NCBI RefSeq assembly: GCF_018598225.1
Contig: NZ_JAHESF010000007.1
Location: 194,554-258,553, forward strand
Direction of reading: 5' to 3'
Source: Chryseosolibacter histidinae
GTDB lineage: Bacteria; Bacteroidota; Bacteroidia; Cytophagales; Cyclobacteriaceae
Length of the DNA stretch: 64,000 nucleotides
The notes under the pieces are model-generated. The model did no database searches, was not told the DNA's origin, and worked only from the letters and a program-made list of their open reading frames with translations. The translations under genes and the position numbers were made by a program. Shown in pieces: positions 18,658 to 26,213 of the stretch; the stretch's first letter is position 1, and each line of letters begins with the position of its first letter.

Positions 18658-19407
18658 ATGGGAAACGACTATCGCCTGGCGAGGAAGTTGATGGATAGCT
18701 GCACTGAGCGACAACTTAGGTCAGCTATCCCAACCATTTCCAATGATTCGATCAGGCAGGCTTTTATCACGGCGGAAGAATTATTTCCCGGTGTGGCGCT
18801 GATCGCTTACGCCAATACACTGCAGCGGGTGGCCTACGTAAGTGACAATAGCAGCAGCATTCTGGGGCATGAGAGTGATTTTCTGAGAACCCTCTCCGCC
18901 CCGGAATTTGTGCAATTGATCCATCGCGATGATATCAAAGGGTTCACCAGTTGTTACAGTTACTTGCTTAGCCGATGTGCCGGTATGGGAGACCACGATC
19001 GTGCCATTTTCTATTACCGAATTGTGGATGGACATGGAACGATCAGGTACATAGAAGACCAGCGGATGGTTCTGCAAACAGAAAACAGAATTTTTATTCA
19101 TCTGTTCAGAGACCTGACGGGTCATGAAATTTTCAATGTTCCAAAGTTAAAAATAGTCAAACGCGTGAACCGATCGTTCTTGCCAGCATTCGAATACGCC
19201 CCTGGCCGGGTGAGTGACGTACTTACCCCGCGAGAACGCGAGATAGCCCAATTAACACGCATGGGCTTGCGCAACAAGGAAATTGCTAACCGGCTATTCG
19301 TCAGCGTTTACACCGTCAAGAATCACAAACAATCGCTGTTCAGGAAACTCGATGTAACCTCAAGCCTCGAACTTAATGCGCGCATGGATCTGAAGAACTA
19401 TTTCTGA
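18658..19407 (+). CDS. PAS-LuxR transcriptional regulator (paralogue 1)
   Basis: 249 residues. The first about 150 form a PAS-like sensor (VSDNSSSILGHESDFLRT; FVQLIHRDDIKGF). Residues about 185-245 are a LuxR/GerE helix-turn-helix with LTPREREIAQLTRMGLRNKE and VSVYTVKNHKQSLFRKLDV. It starts 25 bases after the esterase gene. A close paralogue lies at 21686-22459; the two flank the leftward cytochrome c/YceI pair, so duplication of this regulator type within 4 kb is evident. Confidence 0.8.
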   Translation: MGNDYRLARKLMDSCTERQLRSAIPTISNDSIRQAFITAEELFPGVALIAYANTLQRVAYVSDNSSSILGHESDFLRTLSAPEFVQLIHRDDIKGFTSCYSYLLSRCAGMGDHDRAIFYYRIVDGHGTIRYIEDQRMVLQTENRIFIHLFRDLTGHEIFNVPKLKIVKRVNRSFLPAFEYAPGRVSDVLTPREREIAQLTRMGLRNKEIANRLFVSVYTVKNHKQSLFRKLDVTSSLELNARMDLKNYF

Positions 19408-19457
19408 GGCTGACCCGCAGAAAAATCAATCAGACATCCTCTGCATCCATCAGCAAG

Positions 19458-19997
19458 CTATTGTGTCAAAAATGTAATCCGAACTTTTACCTGTTCATCC
19501 AGTATGATACTTTTTTCTCCAAGGTTGTAGTCCAGCCTGTTGAGGTCAAAGGTGCCTCTCAATAAAAGGTTGTTATTGTTGGAAGTACATGTAAAATAAA
19601 TGATCACTGGCTTTGTTATACCTTTGATGGTGAGATCAAAATATCCGATAAACCTGCGCGCTACTTTTCGGAATCCTGTACACTGCAACCGGATCTCAGG
19701 ATGCTTTTCAACATTGAAATAATCACTTCTCTTAAGATGTTCATCACGTATCGAAATTCCTGTGTCGATCGTGGCAGGATCTGCGCTGGCTGAAATGGTG
19801 CTCTGCGCCGGGTCTTTCGGATTGAAATGAATATCGACGTTTGAAATTTCCATAGTGCCTTTTACTTCAGCTCCTGCATTCAGGATGCTGAAGCTCACGA
19901 GGGATGGTATGGTGGCGGCCGGTTTATTTTGTGCGCCGATATGGGTAATCGGGTATAATGCCGCAAAAAAATACAACGTCACTGCCTTTAGCATCAT
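19458..19997 (-). CDS. secreted YceI-like lipid-binding protein
   Basis: 179 residues with an N-terminal signal peptide (cleavage near HIGAQ). It fits the YceI lipocalin-like beta barrel: VSFSILNAGAEVKGTMEISN, ISIRDEHLKRSDYFNVEKHP and TIKGITKPV. The family binds polyisoprenoids in the periplasm. Its start overlaps the stop of the cytochrome gene upstream (ATGA), so the two are co-translated. A link to quinone or electron-transport chemistry is plausible given the partner. Confidence 0.85.
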   Translation of the reverse strand: MMLKAVTLYFFAALYPITHIGAQNKPAATIPSLVSFSILNAGAEVKGTMEISNVDIHFNPKDPAQSTISASADPATIDTGISIRDEHLKRSDYFNVEKHPEIRLQCTGFRKVARRFIGYFDLTIKGITKPVIIYFTCTSNNNNLLLRGTFDLNRLDYNLGEKSIILDEQVKVRITFLTQ

Positions 19998-21511
19998 AAA
20001 GTTTTCAGAAATGTGATCAGCGCTTTTTTGTCAGCTTCGCTCAGGTCGAGGCCGAATGGGTGCCCTTTCACGGCCATTGTCTTCAGGTGTGGTGGCTTAT
20101 ATCCCGAAGGCACATATCCGGGCGAAAGTCGCTTACGATCAAAAACTTCTTCCAGGGTAGTCAGGTTGCCGTTGTGAAAAAATGCATCCTGCATCCACAC
20201 GCCTCTCAGAGAAGGCACTTTGTAGTAGCCTGTGCCCCTGCGTGAGTACAATGCCGTAACAGAATCTGTTCCCACTGAAACATTGAAGATATCATACTTG
20301 TTGAAGTGCTCCTCCGGTGGCTCAAATCCATTGGCGGGTGTAAGCTTGTTGTTTGTATAGAGCGGGGGCGTGTGACAGGTGACACAGCCGGACTGGTTGA
20401 ATACCAATTTTCCGTGTGCAACCAACTTCCGGGAATACGTCTCCGGATTCTTTGGCGGCTGCAGGGAATAGATGTATTGTGTGAGGGCGTAAAGCTGTTC
20501 GTCGCTATAACGCTTTCCGACATAGCCAAAGGGATGACTCCATTCCGCTGGCGCCGGCAATTGTGTGTTGCCATTCTTACCTCCCGGAATAAATCCATTG
20601 TAAGCAGTAAGCATGTCCATGCCCTGGTTGAACGCGGCGTAGCGCATCATATCTGCCGGGCTTTCGTGTTTCATTAAGCCGGTGCGGTCAAGGTACCGGA
20701 TCTCTTTGATACCGATCAGGCTGGGGATCATGGCAGGATACAGGTATGCCGCGCCCTGGCGGTCTGAAACTCCCGGCCGGCTGGCTTTAAAAAAAGCAGC
20801 AAACTCTTCAACGGTTGCAGGCTTGTTCGCCAGACTTTCCGGCGCCCACGGAGCGTAAGCGAGTCTAAATGTTGATTCCTGGAAAACCGGAAAAGGGACT
20901 TTTCCGGACAGGATCATGCTCACAAACCTGACGTTGTTAAAAACATTACCCTGTGCTCCGGGAATAACCTCACCCGAGTGCGTTACGCGGGTATGGCACG
21001 ATGCACAGGATAATGAGCCTACGAGCAGCTTGCCTTTTTCGTTTACCACGTAGCTGCTGAATGGGTAAACGCCTTCTTTCGTTATTCTTCCGTTTGAATT
21101 TCTGAAGAGGGCCGAATCAACTGCAGAAACTTTTCCGCCAACAGGCGTGTAGGCGACCGGCCAATGGAAAACCAGCTCACCGGCTTTCACCCAATCTTCC
21201 GGTGTTTTTAGTTTCGAAGGATCAAATACAAGCTCAGGCTCCAGCTGTCGTAAGGAATCCAGGTAGCCAGGGCGTTCTGCTTCCCGGATGTACATTGGAT
21301 AAACCTTTGTAATGATGTGCTCCGGCAGCTCATAATAATATGCTTCGGGTGCGTAGTTTACTTCCACGGCTGTATCGGGAGGCGGTAAATGAAAATTTTT
21401 GATGGCCTTCAGATCCCATGTTTTAGGAATATTGCCTTCAAAATGAGCGGTGAATGAAACCAATAAGGTGACAATCAGCAAGGCCACCACGGCAGTGCAG
21501 ATCTTTTTCAT
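19994..21511 (-). CDS. di-haem cytochrome c, peroxidase-like
   Basis: 505 residues from the ATG at 21511 (MKKICTAVVALLIVTLLVSF signal peptide); a longer frame to 21577 is rejected. There are two c-haem sites, CASCH (about 169-173) and CVTCH (about 376-380), with ordered domains as in bacterial cytochrome c peroxidase/MauG-like proteins, although it is longer than classic CcpA. It would act in the periplasm on peroxide, or as an electron-transfer oxidase. It is co-translated with the YceI-like protein. The intergenic region to the right faces the second PAS-LuxR regulator, which may control it. Confidence 0.75.
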   Translation of the reverse strand: MKKICTAVVALLIVTLLVSFTAHFEGNIPKTWDLKAIKNFHLPPPDTAVEVNYAPEAYYYELPEHIITKVYPMYIREAERPGYLDSLRQLEPELVFDPSKLKTPEDWVKAGELVFHWPVAYTPVGGKVSAVDSALFRNSNGRITKEGVYPFSSYVVNEKGKLLVGSLSCASCHTRVTHSGEVIPGAQGNVFNNVRFVSMILSGKVPFPVFQESTFRLAYAPWAPESLANKPATVEEFAAFFKASRPGVSDRQGAAYLYPAMIPSLIGIKEIRYLDRTGLMKHESPADMMRYAAFNQGMDMLTAYNGFIPGGKNGNTQLPAPAEWSHPFGYVGKRYSDEQLYALTQYIYSLQPPKNPETYSRKLVAHGKLVFNQSGCVTCHTPPLYTNNKLTPANGFEPPEEHFNKYDIFNVSVGTDSVTALYSRRGTGYYKVPSLRGVWMQDAFFHNGNLTTLEEVFDRKRLSPGYVPSGYKPPHLKTMAVKGHPFGLDLSEADKKALITFLKTL

Positions 21512-21685
21512 AATTACAAACTGCTTTTTTCGGACGCAAATGTCATTTTTTGGATGCCATTGGTGGTATAGCCCCAAAGAATCAATCTTCGCTTATGGCC
21601 GGCCGGCCGTTGTGCGCACAACCCTACCGTGGCTGCCGGCGTTTACACGCTACCGAGAAAGACGTTAGTGATCTTCAATGGATGG

Positions 21686-22459
21686 ATGATGAGAATAAAC
21701 GGTGAAACTGCATCAAGAGCTTTTGTAGATCTGTTTGCCGGGCAGGAGATATTTTCCGACCCGGCAAAGGCCTTTGTGGCTGAACAGGATGAGCAGATCA
21801 TTCTTAGCCATTTGCAATTTGCTGAAAGGCTCTTTCCCAAAAGCGGCCTGGGCTTATGTCCTGTATCGCACGCAAAAATTCAATACTTCAGCCAGAGCTG
21901 TGAACAGATCCTGGGGCACCCGCTGGAAAAGCTTGTAAAAATGTCGTTGCCGGACTTTTTCGGATTGATCCATCCGCACGACCTGCCATCCGTGCAACAA
22001 TGCTTCGGCTTTATCAAGGCTCAAAAGCCCGGCGATCCGGAGCTTCATCGTTTTGTCATTCATTACAGGTTCAGGAACGGGCGTGGCGAGTATATTCATA
22101 TCAGGAACGAGCAGCTTGCGGTGAGCATACGGGAAAACAATTACATCTTTATGATGTTGTACAGGGATGTGTCGAAGGAAGAAAAATTCTATCATGTAAA
22201 GCTGGAAGTGCACAAAAGGATCAATGGCAATTTTGTGAAAATACACACCTATCATCCGCAGCAGGAGGATAAGGACATCACCCCCAGACAAAACGATATT
22301 GCAACGCTTGTGATCAAAGGATTTTCAAACCGTGAAATAGCAGATCGGTTAGGCATCAGTATTTATACGGTTAAGAACCACAAACAAATATTATTTAAAA
22401 AGATAAATGTCAGGAACAGCATCGAGCTTGCCAACTACGTTCAAAGATCAGCATCCTAG
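21686..22459 (+). CDS. PAS-LuxR transcriptional regulator (paralogue 2)
   Basis: About 257 residues from the ATG-ATG at 21686; an in-frame ATG at 21629 is possible but the extra residues look non-coding. It has a PAS-like domain (FSQSCEQILGHPLEKLVK; FGLIHPHDLPSVQQCF) and a C-terminal LuxR helix-turn-helix (ITPRQNDIATLVIKGFSNRE; ISIYTVKNHKQILFKKINV). It is clearly paralogous to the regulator at 18658. It is divergent from the cytochrome/YceI operon and followed by a strong terminator. Confidence 0.8.
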   Translation: MMRINGETASRAFVDLFAGQEIFSDPAKAFVAEQDEQIILSHLQFAERLFPKSGLGLCPVSHAKIQYFSQSCEQILGHPLEKLVKMSLPDFFGLIHPHDLPSVQQCFGFIKAQKPGDPELHRFVIHYRFRNGRGEYIHIRNEQLAVSIRENNYIFMMLYRDVSKEEKFYHVKLEVHKRINGNFVKIHTYHPQQEDKDITPRQNDIATLVIKGFSNREIADRLGISIYTVKNHKQILFKKINVRNSIELANYVQRSAS

Positions 22460-22490
22460 CGTTCACCGATAACTTTGCGGAAAATCATAA

Positions 22491-22526
22491 AAGAGTGGCC
22501 CTGGAAAAGCCACTCTATTTTTTTTA
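22491..22526 (+). terminator. rho-independent terminator
   Basis: A perfect stem, AGAGTGGC/GCCACTCT, with a nine-base loop and eight T residues after it, 30 bases beyond the stop of the second PAS-LuxR gene. Confidence 0.85.
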
Positions 22527-22543
22527 AAAGCCAGACTTACTTC

Positions 22544-22775
22544 TCTTTGACAAAAATTGAATAGGCATATGCAACAGGTGTTGTTGCCGGTTGGAGAGAT
22601 AGACTATTTCGGAAACGGGCCATGGTTTTCCTTCCTCCGGTTTTTGAACCTTTAGACGGCACTCCTTGTGTTCCACTCCTTACCACATACTTTTACAGGA
22701 ATGCCCCGGCTCATCCTCATTGTTGCACATGAACATAAGCCAGGCCAACAGGGTCAGCAATAGTTTGCTTTTCAT
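22544..22775 (-). pseudogene. small lipoprotein-like gene, interrupted
   Basis: From the ATG at 22775 the frame gives MKSKLLLTLLAWLMFMCNNE, a lipoprotein-type signal with Cys17, and stops at 22680 after 31 codons. A one-base backward shift at the AAAA run near 22693 would continue the frame for about 50 more codons to a stop near 22544, just before the shared terminator. Either this is a broken lipoprotein gene or only the 31-codon peptide is made. The second half is not recognisable. Confidence 0.3.
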
Positions 22776-22996
22776 ACGATAATTTTTAGTTAGATGCAGC
22801 AAGAATACCTTCCCTGCGCCCTGCTACCAATAGTCCTTTCGGACCCATTGCGCTGCATCAGGCGGCATGCACTGTGGCGCTCCGTTGGAAATGGTGCTAA
22901 AGTACTAATGACATGGAGAAACCTGATCTGCATCTTTGCAGCCGGTTTTTTGAAGAACTGCACTTCGCTATGTATCAATTAAAAAGCTTCACTGAG

Positions 22997-24751
22997 ATGT
23001 TCACAAGATCTTTATTTCTTTTTTTCATTTTGAGTTCCGCCTGTGCTGCCCAAGGTCAGAAGCAGTCATACAAGGTCATTGAAAATGTACGGATCAAGCT
23101 TGATGATGGTACTCAGTTAGCGGGCCATCTCTCTTACCCGGCCTCCGGCGAACGTGTGCCCGTACTGTTCCGCTTCAACTGTTATGCACGCCTCACCGAC
23201 CTTGCAGCCAACGCATTCATCTTCCAGCTCGCCACCAATCTTGGATATGCCTACGCAGAGATCTATACACGGGGCTCTGGCGGATCTACAGGCAGCGTTG
23301 CTCCTTTTGAACATGATGCCGGTGACGTTCGCCAGGTGATCGACTGGCTGAGCAAACAAACCTGGTGCAATGGAGAAGTGGCCATGGGGGGTGGTTCGTA
23401 TCTGGGCTATACACAATGGGCAGCCATGAAGAATCCGCATCCCGCGTTGAAGACCATTGTTCCCATGGTTGCGGCAGCACCCGGGAAAGACTTCCCGATA
23501 CTGAATGGCATCTCGATGAACTATTCACTTCGCTGGTTATCTTTTTTTGGAGCGCCCTATGTCAATGACAATACTGTTAACGACTCCGTTGCCTGGCGGC
23601 AGCTCTACAACGCGCACTACAGGCAAGGACTTCGTTCGCTTGATCTGGATTCATTAAAAGGCAAACGCAATGCTACCTACCAGCAATGGCTGGCGCACCC
23701 AACGTTCGATTCGTACTGGTCGTCAAAGCTACCTTCGGCTGCCGAGTTCAGGAAGATCAACATCCCGGTACTTTCCATTACAGGTTATTTTGATTCTGAC
23801 CAGCGCGGCGCCATGTATTACTACAACATGCATCAGAGAAACAATCCGGATAACCGTCACTACCTGCTGATCGGCCCCTACGATCATTTCACGGGTCAAA
23901 ACGCAAAACATTTCAGCCGCTACCATTACTACAGGTTCGACAGTATTGCCTACGTCAATAAAGTAATGCTGAGCGCGCAATGGTATAACCATGTACTTAA
24001 GAACGGGCCGATGCCTGAGGTGATCAAAGACAGGGTGAATGTGTATGTGATCGGCGATGGCTGGCGGCATGCCCCCTCATTGTCTGCCATGGCGAAGGAT
24101 ACATTAAAATTCCACATTGGAAAAGAAAGTTTGTCAGTAAAACGACAACCCGCGTCTGTTTTGCCGCTGAAATTTGATGCACGCAGTATTGCCGATACGC
24201 TTGGCGCCAACTATACATATCGCGGTGCCCTGTCTTTCAATGATGAATTTCCGCTACCAGTAGATGGCAATGAAAATTATCTCCGGCAAACACCACTATT
24301 GATCTTCGATTCGCCTGTTTTCGAAAAGCCATTTGACCTGATCGGATCTCCGGTGGCCACGCTCTATTTAAGTGCCACTGATATCCGGGACGCGGATATC
24401 GAGCTTCAGTACTACGAAGTTACGGCTGAAGGCAAGAGTTATCCACTGTCGCTGATGACACAACGACTGAGCATGGCTGATGATCGAAAGAAACAGTTAT
24501 TAAAGGAAAGGGAAGTGCGCCGGTTCCATCTCGATAACGCCTATTTCATGGGCAAGCGTATTGCCAAAGGTTCACGCATCCGCCTGACGTTTCGGATCAT
24601 CAATGAAGCTGCCACACAAAAAAATTACGGCAGTGGGAAAGACGTGTTTAAAGAAACACGGCGCGACGCTAAAACCGGGCTTTTGAAAATCCATTCCGGC
24701 CATTCATATCATTCAAGTGTTTATATCCCCGGTTCATCCATCGGGCAGTGA
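22997..24751 (+). CDS. CocE/NonD-family hydrolase (X-Pro dipeptidyl-peptidase-like)
   Basis: 584 residues from the ATG at 22997, which gives a signal peptide (MFTRSLFLFFILSSACAAQG); an upstream frame to 22913 is rejected. It has an alpha/beta hydrolase domain with nucleophile S134 (GGGSYLGYTQ), acid D268 (GYFDSDQRG) and H297 (GPYDHFTG), then a C-terminal jelly-roll domain (FEKPFDLIGSPVATLYLSA). This is the layout of CocE esterases, glutaryl acylases and X-Pro dipeptidyl peptidases. It is exported; the substrate is an unknown ester or peptide. It is monocistronic. Confidence 0.85.
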   Translation: MFTRSLFLFFILSSACAAQGQKQSYKVIENVRIKLDDGTQLAGHLSYPASGERVPVLFRFNCYARLTDLAANAFIFQLATNLGYAYAEIYTRGSGGSTGSVAPFEHDAGDVRQVIDWLSKQTWCNGEVAMGGGSYLGYTQWAAMKNPHPALKTIVPMVAAAPGKDFPILNGISMNYSLRWLSFFGAPYVNDNTVNDSVAWRQLYNAHYRQGLRSLDLDSLKGKRNATYQQWLAHPTFDSYWSSKLPSAAEFRKINIPVLSITGYFDSDQRGAMYYYNMHQRNNPDNRHYLLIGPYDHFTGQNAKHFSRYHYYRFDSIAYVNKVMLSAQWYNHVLKNGPMPEVIKDRVNVYVIGDGWRHAPSLSAMAKDTLKFHIGKESLSVKRQPASVLPLKFDARSIADTLGANYTYRGALSFNDEFPLPVDGNENYLRQTPLLIFDSPVFEKPFDLIGSPVATLYLSATDIRDADIELQYYEVTAEGKSYPLSLMTQRLSMADDRKKQLLKEREVRRFHLDNAYFMGKRIAKGSRIRLTFRIINEAATQKNYGSGKDVFKETRRDAKTGLLKIHSGHSYHSSVYIPGSSIGQ

Positions 24752-24802
24752 ATTGCTGACGACGGAAACATGAATGTTATGCGCATCAGCAGGATGGACA
24801 TT

Positions 24803-24955
24803 TTATAAAAGCGGGCGGTGTTTTGATGCGCTCGAAGCGATCATCGAAAAACCGCCCTTTAACATGCTCTGGTAATTCATTTCCGCTTTTAAACCATCAA
24901 CCAGATCCTCTTGCGATTTGCGGGAACTCAATACATCGTATAGCTGGGCAAACAT
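24803..24955 (-). CDS. small ORF downstream of DHFR-like gene, unknown
   Basis: A 50-codon frame begins 9 bases after the stop of the DHFR-like gene and is protein-like (MFAQLYDVLSSRKSQEDLVD). No family is recognised. It could be a genuine small protein in the same transcript or the N-terminal remnant of a truncated gene, since the sequence turns non-coding soon after. Confidence 0.3.
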   Translation of the reverse strand: MFAQLYDVLSSRKSQEDLVDGLKAEMNYQSMLKGGFSMIASSASKHRPLL

Positions 24956-24964
24956 CACTACGCA

Positions 24965-25486
24965 TTAAAGAATAAAAACCCTTTGTTTGCGGAACCGTAG
25001 CTGTGAAATCGAAGCATTGATCATCTTCATTTCCTCGAGTCCAAATTGAAGGCTGAAGTCGGGGCGTGACACCCACGGTATTCCGTTCGTTGTAATTTCA
25101 GGACTGATATTCACGATCAGCTCATCAACAAGATCGTGCGTCAAAAACGAATTGTAAGTATCGGCACCGCCTGCAATGAATGCGGTTTTAAATCCTCTTG
25201 CCTTCAGATGCCGCAGCGCTGCTTCAGGTGTACGCACTACAGCACAGAAGTGATCTCCCGGCAATTGATTCGACAGCACAACAATATGCACCCCTGAAAA
25301 GCTTTCGAGTACCTGCGCATTGCCGATCAGCGATAGTGCAGTCTTCCGGCCCATGATCATATTGCCTGCGCGATGCACATGCTGCATAAAATCCATCATT
25401 AGCGCTGCCGGTGGTGACGTGAGCCGTTTTTCCTGAACCAGCAACTGACCGTTCAACGAAACGGATGCATATAATTTGGTTAACAT
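24965..25486 (-). CDS. dihydrofolate reductase/RibD C-terminal-like protein
   Basis: 173 residues of the DHFR-like fold used by RibD reductases: N-terminal KLYASVSLNGQL, the MGRKTALSL segment near 45-55, and the GGADTYNSFL loop near 105-115 that binds NADPH. Bacteroidetes carry several such YyaP-like paralogues whose substrates are unknown. It is likely cytosolic and transcribed with the small downstream frame. Confidence 0.75.
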   Translation of the reverse strand: MLTKLYASVSLNGQLLVQEKRLTSPPAALMMDFMQHVHRAGNMIMGRKTALSLIGNAQVLESFSGVHIVVLSNQLPGDHFCAVVRTPEAALRHLKARGFKTAFIAGGADTYNSFLTHDLVDELIVNISPEITTNGIPWVSRPDFSLQFGLEEMKMINASISQLRFRKQRVFIL

Positions 25487-25530
25487 ATTTTATAGTTCAA
25501 TGATCGTAATTTTCACGCTACACAAATACC

Positions 25531-26016
25531 TCACTCATTACTGCCGCCCTTTACCATCATGATCAGAACGAAAAACGCCTGCGTAGATTCCAGAAACACT
25601 CTATCCCAATTTGTATCCATCACTTCTTGAATCAGTGTGATATCCTTCCCTTCATTCAGTTGCAGATTCATCGGAATCTGCACAAAGATCGACGAGGCCC
25701 AGTCAAACAGGAGGCAACACAGCGACACAACAACCAGTCCTTTTTCAACATTTGCTGGGCGGAACCAGAACAAAAACACATTCTGTACAGTGATGATAAA
25801 GAATGGCACTACACTCACCGGAAGAATGGCGGTCTCCAGCAATGCGTGATACGCAACAAATTCTTCGTTGCCTACAATAGCCCGTGACGGATATACTAAG
25901 AAATAATCCATCATTGCTGTGCCGAAACTAAAGAAGGACAGCGCGCAAAAAATATGGAAATTCAATTTACCAGCTTTCGATGCCAACATAACATTATGTT
26001 TTAGATTTTGGCGCAA
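25531..26016 (-). CDS. four-helix membrane protein, unknown
   Basis: 161 residues (or 152 from the second Met at 25989), with hydrophobic helices near 20-38, 58-80, 92-112 and 145-158. A charged loop (NLQLNEGKDITLIQEVMDTN) precedes the last helix. I do not recognise the family. It lies 44 bases upstream of the DHFR-like gene on the same strand and may be in its operon. Confidence 0.5.
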   Translation of the reverse strand: MRQNLKHNVMLASKAGKLNFHIFCALSFFSFGTAMMDYFLVYPSRAIVGNEEFVAYHALLETAILPVSVVPFFIITVQNVFLFWFRPANVEKGLVVVSLCCLLFDWASSIFVQIPMNLQLNEGKDITLIQEVMDTNWDRVFLESTQAFFVLIMMVKGGSNE

Positions 26017-26060
26017 GGTCGCTCTGTCAAGTGGCCGGCTAAATAGCCCGAAAGAACTAA

Positions 26061-26102
26061 TTGCTAAGCCTCGCGTACATTTCGCAAGCCTGAGCCTACG
26101 GT
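26061..26102. pseudogene. fragment of an XRE-regulator gene (copy of sequence at 60583)
   Basis: About 40 bases matching positions 60583-60624 with three or four changes. On the minus strand they would encode TVGSGLRNVREA and then a stop, whereas the intact gene at 60418-60672 encodes TVGSGLRNIREAKQQ. It is joined directly to the palindromic repeat at 26103, suggesting a deleted copy of the 60.4-61.1 kb locus. Confidence 0.5.
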
Positions 26103-26160
26103 GTCACGAATAAGTGGGCCCACGCCAATAGCGCATTGATGTGAGCACCTCACTTGCGAC
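26103..26160. repeat. palindromic dispersed repeat, copy A
   Basis: A stretch starting GTCACGAATAAGTGGGCCCA that is almost identical to 60994-61050. It is self-complementary (GTCACGAATAAGTG... against ...CACTTGCGAC, with an inner CACGCCAATA/TATTG-type stem). It stands between the membrane-protein gene and the ABC permease. Confidence 0.65.
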
Positions 26161-26172
26161 TGTAACCTTTTA

Positions 26173-26187
26173 CTACCTGGCAGGTAG
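26173..26187. promoter_or_regulatory. perfect 7-bp inverted repeat upstream of ABC permease
   Basis: CTACCTG-G-CAGGTAG lies 26 bases before the ATG of the permease gene. Its position and symmetry suit a repressor operator; no regulator is adjacent, so the assignment is tentative. Confidence 0.35.
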
Positions 26188-26213
26188 ATACACAAATCAA
26201 CCGACCCGTTCCT

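Noticed and set aside
26103-26160. Insertion sequence end
   Set aside because: No transposase or target-site duplication is visible; the element is a short palindrome only.
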